From a virus, in the IMG/VR virus record IMGVR_UViG_3300035682_000039, positions 1-60,291 of that record: a stretch of DNA of 60,291 bases. One strand, 5' to 3'. Numbering within the stretch: position 1 is the stretch's first letter; every line of letters starts with the position of its first letter. The translations under genes were made by a program, and so were the position numbers. Below are positions 41,761-50,586 of the stretch, piece by piece. The notes under the pieces are model-generated. The model saw nothing but the letters and a program-made list of their open reading frames with translations, made no database searches and was not told the DNA's origin.

Positions 41761-42237
41761 CTAGGATAAGAACAATGCTCGTTCATCGTTTCTACGAGTA
41801 ACTAAGCCTTTCAGTACTTTACCCCCAGCGAGCGTATATTTCAAGAACTCTTCTGCTGCTTCTTCCATCTCGCCCCGAAGAACTTTCTGACGGAGGGTGC
41901 TGCGCTGTAGTGTTCCCAGACCAACATTGAAAGCAAAACTAACAAGAGAATCGAACTGACCTTGAGTGAGCTTAACGGGACAGTAGCGTTCAACACCTCG
42001 CTCAAAGCGATTAAGATCGTCTCTAAGAATGTCATCTACTTCCTCCATCGAAAAGGTACGGTCATCTTTGTATTCCAGTGGGTAGGCATCCCGTTCTTCC
42101 ATCTTTAACTGAGCCTGACGGGGGTAAAGTACATGGCCCACCCCGACCGTATGCAACTTGGCGGGGCAGCGGTAGGGACGCTGGCGGACACCTTCGTGGT
42201 GCTTAATCATTTTGATTGCTTTATCGCTTACTTTCAT
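41761..42237 (-). CDS. Endolysin, GH24 lysozyme
   Basis: The 158-residue muramidase has HHEGVR with catalytic E15, then YRCPAKLHTVGVGH, with C24 where T4 lysozyme has Asp and T30 in place. The spacing E-x8-C-x5-T is exact. A Cys-for-Asp form occurs in several phage endolysins, and the equivalent T4 mutant is reported active. FAFNVGLGTLQRSTLR follows. No signal-anchor is visible, so release needs the holin encoded 4 bp upstream. It breaks peptidoglycan at lysis. Confidence 0.92.
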   Translation of the reverse strand: MKVSDKAIKMIKHHEGVRQRPYRCPAKLHTVGVGHVLYPRQAQLKMEERDAYPLEYKDDRTFSMEEVDDILRDDLNRFERGVERYCPVKLTQGQFDSLVSFAFNVGLGTLQRSTLRQKVLRGEMEEAAEEFLKYTLAGGKVLKGLVTRRNDERALFLS

Positions 42238-42719
42238 TTCTTACTAAATGCCTGAGTCCCGAACCAAAAAGATACAATTGATGCCCAGATAATCTGGGTC
42301 TCATCATCCCATAGGAGGTTAAGCGCTACGTCAAATGGCACTTCCCGATAGAATGCAAACCAGAACCCAAACAGTTCTACAAACATAAACATTATGAACA
42401 TACCGTAGGTAATGGCTGGTCTGACCATCGCCCTAGAGTTAATAACCCACTGGGACGCACCTTTGCCAATCTCGATGTCGTGAGCATACAAAGACTCCCT
42501 TTCTTGGGCTTGAGTCTGCATCTCAATCTGCTGGGTCTTAATCTCTTCTACATGGGCTTGGGCGGCAAAGCCACGCTCTGCCATCTGTAGTTCCCGTTCG
42601 GTCTGCAAACGAGCCATTTCCATCTCATGCTTCTTGTCGGACTTGTCTTGGAAGAACCCTAATAGGTTAGGCAATCCTCCTGACAAGAAGGATATAAGGG
42701 TGGTAAACAGGGTAATCAT
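42234..42719 (-). CDS. Holin, three-transmembrane (GTA-type)
   Basis: The protein has an N-terminal hydrophobic segment (LFTTLISFLSGGLPNLLGFF), a central charged coiled coil, then PAITYGMFIMFMFVELFGFW and IIWASIVSFWFGTQAFSKK, as in the three-TM holin family first named for gene transfer agents. It overlaps the endolysin start by 4 bp, giving a classic holin-lysin pair. It would form membrane lesions at lysis. Confidence 0.85.
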   Translation of the reverse strand: MITLFTTLISFLSGGLPNLLGFFQDKSDKKHEMEMARLQTERELQMAERGFAAQAHVEEIKTQQIEMQTQAQERESLYAHDIEIGKGASQWVINSRAMVRPAITYGMFIMFMFVELFGFWFAFYREVPFDVALNLLWDDETQIIWASIVSFWFGTQAFSKK

Positions 42720-42982
42720 TTTTTTGCTCTTTCTTCAAGGAGTTTGACCCGCACATGGAGATCATGCAGTTCTTTATAAAGTTCTTCACGCATCTTTGCC
42801 CGTTTTTCTGCTGATATTGGGCTGTCTGTTGGTACGCCTTCGTTGGTAATTAAGGCTGGCATCTTGCCTTCTATCTGAGTAAGGCGAGTTTGGAATGAAG
42901 ATACCTGACCGAGTAGCCAACCTAGGCAAACAACCACAATAGGAATAACCGCTTTTAAAAGGTCTTGCATATTCATTTCCAT
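42716..42982 (-). CDS. Membrane-anchored coiled-coil protein, possible i-spanin, 88 aa
   Basis: One N-terminal membrane span (VIPIVVVCLGWLLGQVSSF) is followed by a helical charged domain (MREELYKELHDLHVRVKLLE). The type II topology and its place beside the holin fit an inner-membrane spanin. No lipoprotein o-spanin with a lipobox was found, so an alternative accessory function cannot be excluded. Confidence 0.6.
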   Translation of the reverse strand: MEMNMQDLLKAVIPIVVVCLGWLLGQVSSFQTRLTQIEGKMPALITNEGVPTDSPISAEKRAKMREELYKELHDLHVRVKLLEERAKK

Positions 42983-43419
42983 CTACCCCATGTGCATTCG
43001 TAAGCAACCCAAGTTGCAAATATGTAACACAACGCCATAACGCTTTTCATTACCCGTCTATCGCTTTGCTCTAAATACTTATCACGCTTGTCTTCCCACT
43101 GCTTTCTAGCTTTAATACCCTGTATTTCTTCCCACGCTTTTTCGCCATACTTCTTAACTATTTCGTGTTTAATCTTTTCTTCAGACTGCTTGGCTAACAT
43201 CAGCCTTTGAAACTCATCTACCGCCTCAATGATGGTGGTGGTATCAGGGCTAACAACCCTTGAATTCTTCCTTGATGCTGATCTTTCTTTTGCTGCCTTA
43301 TCCGCTACCGCCAGTACGCCATCAATTGCTTTACTTAATTCTTCAGACGCCTTTACAGACTCATTAAGAGTCTTTGTGACCTGTTTCGTGCCATCTATAA
43401 TTCCAAACGGATCGGGCAT
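42973..43419 (-). CDS. Tail-anchored helical protein in the lysis region, 148 aa
   Basis: Long charged helices (KQSEEKIKHEIVKKYGEKAW) lead to a C-terminal hydrophobic span (VMALCYIFATWVAYECTW) and a basic end. It overlaps the neighbouring spanin-like gene by 10 bp. It may help time or localise lysis; similar proteins occur near lysis genes in environmental podoviruses, as I recall. Confidence 0.65.
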   Translation of the reverse strand: MPDPFGIIDGTKQVTKTLNESVKASEELSKAIDGVLAVADKAAKERSASRKNSRVVSPDTTTIIEAVDEFQRLMLAKQSEEKIKHEIVKKYGEKAWEEIQGIKARKQWEDKRDKYLEQSDRRVMKSVMALCYIFATWVAYECTWGRWK

Positions 43420-43427
43420 GATTCAAT

Positions 43428-43640
43428 TTAAAACACCTCTCCGCCAGCGGCAGGAACAGACGTAGCATGGATAGAAATATGCTGTCTTAGGTTTAAAGGC
43501 GCACCGCAGTCTGAACAGGTATCTGCCTCTAGCTCGGCTTTATCTAAGTCGTATCCACAGGCTGCACAAATAACCTCTACCTCATGGGCTGGTTCAATTA
43601 GCCCGCCCTCTAAGTTTCTAGCCTCTACAAACTGTTTCAT
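43428..43640 (-). CDS. Zinc-ribbon protein, 70 aa
   Basis: CAAC and CSDC pairs near residues 25 and 42, in a CAACGYDLDKAELEADTCSD context, form a rubredoxin-like zinc knuckle. It overlaps the start of the next gene by 4 bp. The role is unknown; it might be a small accessory factor of the neighbouring kinase/nucleotidyltransferase. Confidence 0.65.
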   Translation of the reverse strand: MKQFVEARNLEGGLIEPAHEVEVICAACGYDLDKAELEADTCSDCGAPLNLRQHISIHATSVPAAGGEVF

Positions 43641-44464
43641 GTCAGCCCCATTTCTTTGCGGATCTTGGTTGCGGATATATCGGTTATGGTTTTATCAAAA
43701 GTTTCTTGCTCAATCTTGTAGCCTACATCTCTGCCGTAGGTGATGTTTGTAATGTTAGGCACTACTTGAATCTCATACTGCCCTTGGAATAGGGGGTCTA
43801 AATCCCGCTTAATATTGTTCTTAACTTGCTCGATGGCAAATGGGTTAGAACCTTGCCAGCCCTGGCAATCACGAATCTGAATAACTACTTGACCCGTCTT
43901 GGCAATAGCTCTTTCAAACAAAGCTCTATGTCCTTCATGCCAAGGTTGCCATCTACCAAGCATCTGTACGGTTTCAGATTGCCAGTTAAAGACTGGACGT
44001 CTGCGGTTTTCAATAATGTGGTTGCCGATAAACTCAGCCCACTTCTCGCAGTTCTGCTCGGTGACACGGAAGTCATAAACTGTTGGTGGGATAAAGGCTT
44101 TGTTAGTATCCTCATACCGACCAGCATCTATGGTGTCCATCCAGACAGTCCAGTCGGCTTTAAAGTTATTACGCATCTCAACCAACGGTGCTACAAAGTC
44201 GCAGATAACATAATCACCGCCAGCTTCTAGGGCAAACTGAGCCATGCGTAAAGATTGACGGATTCTACCTTCGTTGGAAAAATCCCAGTCGTTGTACTTC
44301 TTACGAACCTCATCAGCGTTAAACCAATTAACCTGTGCATTAAAGCTAGTAAAGACTTCGCCATAATCTTTGCGAGTACCGTTTGATTCTAAATACTTCT
44401 TTAGAGCTTGGGCTAAATAAGTCTTACCTGAACCTGGCAAACCCATGATTAGTATCTTTTTCAT
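43637..44464 (-). CDS. APS-kinase-like domain fused to nucleotidyltransferase domain
   Basis: Residues 1-150 are a P-loop kinase with GLPGSGKT at 8-15, FNADEVRKKYNDWDFSNEGR at about 48-67, DFVAPL at 89-94 and WTVWMDTI, a pattern closest to CysC adenylylsulfate kinases. Residues 160-275 form a cytidylyltransferase-like domain with GRWQPWHEGH (HxGH at 176-179) and ISATKIRKEM at 263-272. CysC makes PAPS, the sulfate donor for sulfotransferases, and a sulfotransferase is encoded two genes away. The second domain may activate a sugar, polyol or nicotinamide compound. Domain calls are firm; substrates are not. Confidence 0.82.
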   Translation of the reverse strand: MKKILIMGLPGSGKTYLAQALKKYLESNGTRKDYGEVFTSFNAQVNWFNADEVRKKYNDWDFSNEGRIRQSLRMAQFALEAGGDYVICDFVAPLVEMRNNFKADWTVWMDTIDAGRYEDTNKAFIPPTVYDFRVTEQNCEKWAEFIGNHIIENRRRPVFNWQSETVQMLGRWQPWHEGHRALFERAIAKTGQVVIQIRDCQGWQGSNPFAIEQVKNNIKRDLDPLFQGQYEIQVVPNITNITYGRDVGYKIEQETFDKTITDISATKIRKEMGLT

Positions 44465-45160
44465 TTATCTCTCTAAGTTATCGTTTCTAATGGTGCTTCG
44501 GTCTGTTCCTGCTCTGTTTAATATCGTGGTATTTTCACGACTGCCTTCGTCATAAGCGTATACGCCCATCTGGTGCATTGGAAATATGTCTGCTCGTAAC
44601 ATACAGTCTAACGAACTATTAATACCGTACTTCAATACATGAGCAAGCATATTCTTTGCTACCGCTGGGTCTATGGAGTAAGCGTGCGCTCTGCACATAA
44701 AATGATAATTTGTCCCCATCGAACCATGTGGCGGTGTTGGTAACACCTGCCAGTTTTGCTTTACTTGCTCATTACAGCCTAAGTACGAAATAGAGTTATA
44801 CACAGTATGTTCACGATAAGGTGCAACCATAATAGCGTCATGCTCCAAAACAACCAACGGTACATCATCTTCTACACATTTTGCCCACAAACTAATGTGG
44901 GATAAAGCACAAGCCACTTCTGACCTAGTTAAAAAATGGTCGGCAATCTTTACCATTCTCATAAAAGGATTTAAGTTCTCTGGTGGATTAATACCATCCT
45001 TTGTTCCGTCAAACGCATCCCAATATTGGTACCTCATTCCAACTTTATCGCATGAATCTGCACATCGTTTAGCTAATGACTCTGATAGCTCGTGTCCTTT
45101 TAGTCTAATAATGTAAGCACCGCTAACCTTTACATCATAAGAAAAAAATAAGGACTTCAA
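44465..45160 (-). CDS. Glycosyltransferase family 25-like
   Basis: The N-terminal region has GAYIIRLKGHELSESLAKRC and a YQYWDAFDGTKDG motif. ACALSHISLWAKCVEDDVPL leads to VVLEHDAIM, where LEHDA corresponds to the LEDDA signature of GT25 galactosyltransferases (one Asp to His change). The 231-residue length matches the family. GT25 enzymes extend lipooligosaccharide or modify collagen-like proteins. In this operon it may modify virion proteins or the host surface together with the sulfotransferase. Confidence 0.78.
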   Translation of the reverse strand: MKSLFFSYDVKVSGAYIIRLKGHELSESLAKRCADSCDKVGMRYQYWDAFDGTKDGINPPENLNPFMRMVKIADHFLTRSEVACALSHISLWAKCVEDDVPLVVLEHDAIMVAPYREHTVYNSISYLGCNEQVKQNWQVLPTPPHGSMGTNYHFMCRAHAYSIDPAVAKNMLAHVLKYGINSSLDCMLRADIFPMHQMGVYAYDEGSRENTTILNRAGTDRSTIRNDNLER

Positions 45161-45540
45161 ATTAAAGCGTCAAGTTCGTCATGCGTAGTACAGGCATCAA
45201 TAGCAGCTTGTCTTGGTGCAACAGCATCTTTAGCAGCTTGCAGGGCTACAGGGTCATACGTAGATGGGTCGGCTGCTTGTTGTCTAAATAGCATATTAAA
45301 TGCCATTGCAGCATTTTGTTTCATGCCTTCTTTGCGGTCAGCCACAGATATATCTGCAACGCCATAAACTATTTCTACAGGGTCTTTGGTCAAATCAAAG
45401 GTATGTCCTGTGTAGTATTGACGATGTGGGGTAATGGCAGGTCTTACCTCAATAGCAGTTTTCCAGCCAGGTCTGCTATCAGGTGGGGTATCCCAAACAT
45501 CTTTAACTTCACCATTTTCAATGCGAATATTTAAACTCAT
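45157..45540 (-). CDS. Tail-fibre-assembly-like protein, 127 aa
   Basis: The N-terminus NIRIENGEVKDVWDTPPDSR is the kind of beta-turn start often found in phage fibre-associated proteins. A helical C-terminus carries VALQAAKDAVAPRQAAIDAC followed by THDELDALI. It overlaps both neighbours by 4 bp. A chaperone or attachment role is likely from context; no named family could be confirmed. Confidence 0.6.
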   Translation of the reverse strand: MSLNIRIENGEVKDVWDTPPDSRPGWKTAIEVRPAITPHRQYYTGHTFDLTKDPVEIVYGVADISVADRKEGMKQNAAMAFNMLFRQQAADPSTYDPVALQAAKDAVAPRQAAIDACTTHDELDALI

Positions 45541-47243
45541 TTGATTCTCCTAATATTTTGGTTAAACTCACCAGTCACTTTAGCTAATGGGGTATCCCAA
45601 TCGCCAAATTTCTCTTGCCTAAACAGTCTGACATTACGATACCAGATGCTTGTGTCCTTGCCATCAGCCCATAAATAATACGGGAGTATAGGGCTAATAA
45701 TCCAAGTTTCTTTACCCATTGCTGCTGCTAAATGTGCAACTGAGGTGCAAGAACTAATAACCTTGTCCACACTTTCAATAACCGCCTTGGTATGTAACCA
45801 AGTATCTAAGCAAGGTTTTTGCACATGGTCAGGGATGTTATCTATACCTACATCCCGTTGCAGACTGACTAACTCTGCTGGTATTGTAAACAATGGTGTT
45901 GGGTCAAATACTCTATTATGCTCATGCTCAAAGCGTGGGTTACCTTGCCACCGCAATCCAATCTTGCCATTAGGTTTAATCGTCTTACAAGGGATATAAG
46001 GTGCGTTATTGACTGTTAAGAAACTGAGATATCCTGACATTCCTAGTACATGGTAGTCATGGTACACACCGCCAGCAGCCCTTGATTCAACTACCGCAGA
46101 CACGCCATCAACCAACATCATTAAGCCAGCCAACTCAGGCATACAGGCAACCACACAGACACCACCACGACTGACAATTTCTCTAGCCCATCTAGCGGAG
46201 TGTATTTCGTCACCTCGACCACCTTCTAGTACCAATAAAACAACCTCTCCATTTAAAGGTCTGCCATCGTATCTTGGCATTGACGAGGGGTTTGGGTTAC
46301 CAAATATTTCTTCGTTACGACCTCTATCAAGCAATTCAAAACCTTCTTTTAAGTTGCCATGTCTTAGTGCGTACCAGCCACGATTAAAGGCTGCTCGGTC
46401 ATCATGTGGTCTTGTTTCTAAAAGAATTCTGCACATTGATTCAGCAGCCTCAAACTCACCACGCATGGCAGCTTCTACTTGGAAGTCTAGTATGTCTTTC
46501 TTAGGCTCTGTTTCGCCTTTCCAAAACTTAGGTGCGTGGAATCGATACTCAAACTCGCCTAAGACTTCTTTGGCGGATGTGCCTGTGTTCTTTAGTTCAG
46601 GCTTAATGTCGTGTAGTCCAACAATACCCCAAGCGTTCTCGTCATCCTCTGCGACTGAATTGCCGTCAATATTATTAAAGTCGTGAGCAAAAGGCTGTAG
46701 ATTCCAAAAGGCTTCTATCTTAGAAATGACCGCCTGTGGGTCTGACATTAACTCATCATATTCAACAAACAAAATGTTTTCAGGATGCTCGGTATAGCCT
46801 TGGTGTAGGGTAGCGTAAGAACCTTTTAGGTGTCCTATTAGGTGTCCATTACAGAACTCAGCAAAATTTGCAGGTTTAGCAATCTTGGCAAAAGATGCTG
46901 CACAAGTAGCCACATCCCTAACAGTCGCTACAATTCGCATTGGTGATCCTAAGACTTCACCCATTGTTTTTTGAATCTGCGGTGCTACCCAACCCCTAGA
47001 CTTGTCAACAGTAATCTTGCCGTCATCCCGCACAGGAATTAACTTCCTAAGTGTTTCGTAAAGATGCTCGTTAGTCTGCCTTTGACCTTTGGTTGATGGG
47101 TTGTTTTCCCATGTTTGAACTACAGCACCAAATATATCAATAAGTCCTGAAGTTGGAGTTACATGGATGTCGTTTCTCTGATTTAGCAACGCAGCTAAAA
47201 CAGTGGATCCTGAACGGGGTAGTCCTGATAGAAAGTACATCAT
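45537..47243 (-). CDS. Sulfotransferase-TPR-glycosyltransferase fusion
   Basis: From ATG 47243 the protein has 568 residues. Residues 1-230 are a PAPS-dependent sulfotransferase, with the 5'-phosphosulfate loop SGLPRSGST at 6-14 and the 3'-phosphate site VATVRDVATCAASF at 105-118. Residues 255-315 look like one or two TPR repeats. Residues 330-560 resemble the GT domain of TPR-type glycosyltransferases, with VLEGGRGDEIHSARWAREI and CTSVAHLAAAMGKETWIISP. The start overlaps the RCC1 gene's stop (ATGA), so the enzyme may modify that protein. Fusion of sulfate transfer and sugar transfer in one chain is unusual. Confidence 0.82.
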   Translation of the reverse strand: MMYFLSGLPRSGSTVLAALLNQRNDIHVTPTSGLIDIFGAVVQTWENNPSTKGQRQTNEHLYETLRKLIPVRDDGKITVDKSRGWVAPQIQKTMGEVLGSPMRIVATVRDVATCAASFAKIAKPANFAEFCNGHLIGHLKGSYATLHQGYTEHPENILFVEYDELMSDPQAVISKIEAFWNLQPFAHDFNNIDGNSVAEDDENAWGIVGLHDIKPELKNTGTSAKEVLGEFEYRFHAPKFWKGETEPKKDILDFQVEAAMRGEFEAAESMCRILLETRPHDDRAAFNRGWYALRHGNLKEGFELLDRGRNEEIFGNPNPSSMPRYDGRPLNGEVVLLVLEGGRGDEIHSARWAREIVSRGGVCVVACMPELAGLMMLVDGVSAVVESRAAGGVYHDYHVLGMSGYLSFLTVNNAPYIPCKTIKPNGKIGLRWQGNPRFEHEHNRVFDPTPLFTIPAELVSLQRDVGIDNIPDHVQKPCLDTWLHTKAVIESVDKVISSCTSVAHLAAAMGKETWIISPILPYYLWADGKDTSIWYRNVRLFRQEKFGDWDTPLAKVTGEFNQNIRRIK

Positions 47244-49687
47244 GGTGTTTGTATACAACCAGATGTATTTGCACCTGCTGCTGGTACAACCCAAGTAGTT
47301 AAAGCACCGACTTGAACAGGGGAAGAACGATTAGCAATATCGCCTAAGCCTAAGTCACCACGACCGTTATAACCCCAGCCCCACAGTGTTCCATCTGTTT
47401 TAAGGCATACAGCCATATTACTACCTGCTTTTGGAGTAGACCAATTAGTTAATGCACCAATTTGTTTAGGTGAAGAATAATAAGTAGTATTACCTGTGCC
47501 TGATTGACCATAAGCATTAGCTCCCCAAGACCAAAGTGTTCCATCAGTTTTAGAACACAAAGCAAAAGCTTGACCGCCATCAGGTTTAGACCAATCAGTT
47601 AATGTTCCCACCTGAACTGGTGAAGAACGAGCAACTGTATTATTTTGTCCTAATTGTCCAGCACCATTGTATCCCCAAGCCCACAATGTTCCGTCAGTTT
47701 TAGTACACATTGAAAAATTACCATTTGCTGCTGGTATTTTCCAATTTGTTAACGCCCCAACTTGAACTGGTGATGAACGATTAGCAGTATCGTTTAGACC
47801 TAATCTTCCAGAACCATTGTATCCCCAAGCCCACAATGTTCCGTCTGTTTTAGCACACAAAGCAAAACCAACACCAGAACTTATTGTAGCCCAATCAGTT
47901 AACGCACCAACTTGAACTGGGGAAGAAAGATCAGTTGTATTGTTTTGCCCTAATTGACCAGAACTATTTTTACCCCAACTCCATAAAGTTCCGTCTGTTT
48001 TAGTACAAAAAGAAATATTATTGTTGTTAGATTCTGGTGTTTTCCAATTTGTTAAAGCACCAACCTGAACAGGAGATGAACGGCTTCCAAGAGCATTTAA
48101 TCCTAATTGACCATCATAATTAGAACCCCAAGCCCACAGCTCTCCAGTAGTTTTAACTGCAAGTGTACAATTGCCTGTTGTTACTTTTTTCCAAGTAGTT
48201 AATGCTCCAACTTGTGTAGGAGAAGAACGCCTAGCTGCAGTTCCATCGCCTATCTGTCCTGTATCATTGTTTCCAACAATAAACAACTTACCACTAGGAA
48301 GAGCTGTTACTGTAGCTGTATTAGCAGAGTTAGCTGGTGTTGATCCAATACCATTTGTAGCTGTTACTACGCAACGGAGCGTAGATCCGACATCGGCTGC
48401 TTGAATTGTATAAGTGCTAGATGTCGCACCGACAATATCGCTAGTACCTCGTTGCCATTGATAAGCAAAACTAGATGGGAATTGACCCCATGTACCTGTA
48501 GTAGAAGATAGTGTTTGATCTTCTTGTGCTGTTCCTGAAACAACTGGGACTGTTAGGTTTACTGGGGCGGCGGTTCCTACTCCTTGTATACAACCAACTG
48601 TTTGTACGCCTGCTGCTGGTACAGCCCAACTCGTCAGAGAACCAACTTGGACAGGTGAAGAACGGTTAGCGGTATTGCCTATTCCTAAATGACCAGCACT
48701 ATTATTACCCCAAGTCCATATTGTTCCGTCTGTTTTAGTACAAGCACTATTTGTATTTCCAGCCTGCGGGGTTACCCAATTAGTTAATGATCCAACTTGT
48801 ACTGGAGAAGAACGATTATATACGTTCCCTATTCCTAAATTACCAAAACCACCATAACCCCATGACCATAATGTTCCATCTGTTTTAGCACATAAAGAAA
48901 ATCCACCTCCAGATGTTGGAGTTTTCCAATTGGTTAATGCGCCAACTTGGACAGGTGAAGAACGAGATACAGTATCACCAGTTCCTAATTGACCACTAGA
49001 ATTTAGACCCCATGCCCATAATGTGCCATCGGTTTTAATACATAAAGACAGACTGCCACCAACGGATGGTGTAGCCCAAGTAGTCAGAGAACCAACTTGG
49101 ACAGGTGAAGAACGATTGGCGGTGTCACCTAATCCTAATACACCATTAGTATTTCTACCCCATGCAAAAAGTTTGCCATTGTCAACAGCTAAAGCATTAT
49201 AAGCATTTGCTGCTGATACTGCAGTCCATGTTGTTGATGATCCAATTTGAACTGGGGAAGAACGATTAGCAGTATCGCCTAATCCAATTTGACCAAATTG
49301 ATTTCTACCCCATGACCATAAAGTTCCATCTGTTTTAATACAAAAAGATATATTATCGCCACCAACAACAGGTGTTTTCCAGTCTGTCAAAGCACCTACT
49401 TGAACAGGAGATGAACGAGCAATTGTATTATTGTGTCCTAATCCACCATAATTAGCAAAACCCCATGTCCATAAAGTTCCGTCTGATTGAGTTGCAATCG
49501 TGTGGTTACCTGTTGATAATTTTGTCCAAGTAGTCAAAGCTCCTACTTGAACTGGTGAAGAACGATATATTACGTTTCCTGTGCCTAATGCACCAGCAAA
49601 ATTATCAGCCCACATAAACAACTTACCGCTAATAATAGCGGGACCACCAGCACTTTTAGCAAATAAGAAATTACGAGAACCGAACAT
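47240..49687 (-). CDS. RCC1-repeat protein: two seven-bladed propellers joined by an Ig-like domain
   Basis: The 815-residue protein contains 14 copies of a repeat of about 50 residues of the form TDGTLWSWG-GQLGLGDTA-RSSPVQVG-LTTW, seven before and seven after a central domain (TLSSTTGTWGQFPSSFAYQW then STYTIQAADVGSTLRCVVTA) that resembles bacterial Ig-like modules. Each set ends in a similar PAAG-x3-xGCIQ segment. RCC1 repeats form seven-bladed propellers, so two complete propellers are predicted. In phages such proteins are probably tail-tip or fibre parts binding host surfaces (inference). Confidence 0.88.
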   Translation of the reverse strand: MFGSRNFLFAKSAGGPAIISGKLFMWADNFAGALGTGNVIYRSSPVQVGALTTWTKLSTGNHTIATQSDGTLWTWGFANYGGLGHNNTIARSSPVQVGALTDWKTPVVGGDNISFCIKTDGTLWSWGRNQFGQIGLGDTANRSSPVQIGSSTTWTAVSAANAYNALAVDNGKLFAWGRNTNGVLGLGDTANRSSPVQVGSLTTWATPSVGGSLSLCIKTDGTLWAWGLNSSGQLGTGDTVSRSSPVQVGALTNWKTPTSGGGFSLCAKTDGTLWSWGYGGFGNLGIGNVYNRSSPVQVGSLTNWVTPQAGNTNSACTKTDGTIWTWGNNSAGHLGIGNTANRSSPVQVGSLTSWAVPAAGVQTVGCIQGVGTAAPVNLTVPVVSGTAQEDQTLSSTTGTWGQFPSSFAYQWQRGTSDIVGATSSTYTIQAADVGSTLRCVVTATNGIGSTPANSANTATVTALPSGKLFIVGNNDTGQIGDGTAARRSSPTQVGALTTWKKVTTGNCTLAVKTTGELWAWGSNYDGQLGLNALGSRSSPVQVGALTNWKTPESNNNNISFCTKTDGTLWSWGKNSSGQLGQNNTTDLSSPVQVGALTDWATISSGVGFALCAKTDGTLWAWGYNGSGRLGLNDTANRSSPVQVGALTNWKIPAANGNFSMCTKTDGTLWAWGYNGAGQLGQNNTVARSSPVQVGTLTDWSKPDGGQAFALCSKTDGTLWSWGANAYGQSGTGNTTYYSSPKQIGALTNWSTPKAGSNMAVCLKTDGTLWGWGYNGRGDLGLGDIANRSSPVQVGALTTWVVPAAGANTSGCIQTP

Positions 49688-49698
49688 TATCGAATCCC

Positions 49699-50553
49699 TT
49701 ATGAAAGGTTTTGAATAGCACTACCATACCAAGTAGAACCAACCGCTATAAAGCTGATGAGGTCTACTGCCGATGCTGTGGCTGTGATTGTAGGAGCTGT
49801 ACCGCCAGCAAATTGAACACCTGTAAAGGTTGCCGTTGTCATGCCTGTAGCTGCTTGGGTAAGTCTTAGGATAAACGATGTACCAGCAGTAGCCGTTGGC
49901 ATCGTAAAGGTACAAGGTGTCGATGCAGTCAATGTAGCGGTTTGGACTGTACCTGTAGTAATAACGAATGTATGCGATGCACCAACTGTACCGATAGCTA
50001 CGACTGTTTCTGTGTAGCCTGTAAGGGTAGAAGTAATGATGGTTGGTGATGTACTTAATACGACTGCCGTAGAACCTGTCGATGCAGTAACACCTGTACC
50101 GCCAGAAGCTACTGGTAGGGCTGAACCAAGAGTCAAAGAACTTAAATGAGTGATTGCATCCACTACGTTTGTACCGTTATTAAAGACAAACATTGACTTA
50201 CCAGCAGGGACTGCAATTCCAGTACCAGACGTGTTCTTTACTGTAACGGCATCTGCTAATCCGTTGTTAATAAGGTACAACTTCTCAATTTGACAACCTG
50301 AACCAAGGATTAAGTTCCTTGCCCCGCCAGAAGTTCCTGTAAGGTTTAGTCGTAAGTTACGAGCTGTTTGAGCCGCATTGCTATCCGTAAGGGTAACTGT
50401 AACGTCTGCACTAGAAAAAGCGACATCCGCAGATCCTGTGATTGCTTCGCTAATTGCGACAGAGAAGTTGTTGTTGGTCGTGGTTCCCCATGTACCTGTC
50501 TGGTCACCTGTACCAATCAGCTCTATTTTAAGATCACTATATGTCGATGCCAT
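49699..50553 (-). CDS. Tail fibre-like protein, 284 aa
   Basis: It starts MASTYSDLKIELIGTGDQTG then TWGTTTNNNFSVAISEAI, the beginning of a conserved fibre-type protein of marine phages. The body is beta-rich Thr/Gly/Ala repeats, with LPVASGGTGVTASTGSTAVV and a C-terminal SFIAVGSTWYGSAIQNLS. The GGTG motif is common in fibre shafts. It is probably part of an adsorption fibre; no receptor domain is identifiable. Confidence 0.78.
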   Translation of the reverse strand: MASTYSDLKIELIGTGDQTGTWGTTTNNNFSVAISEAITGSADVAFSSADVTVTLTDSNAAQTARNLRLNLTGTSGGARNLILGSGCQIEKLYLINNGLADAVTVKNTSGTGIAVPAGKSMFVFNNGTNVVDAITHLSSLTLGSALPVASGGTGVTASTGSTAVVLSTSPTIITSTLTGYTETVVAIGTVGASHTFVITTGTVQTATLTASTPCTFTMPTATAGTSFILRLTQAATGMTTATFTGVQFAGGTAPTITATASAVDLISFIAVGSTWYGSAIQNLS

Positions 50554-50586
50554 AATTTGTCCTTACTTTATTTAATAATATCCATT

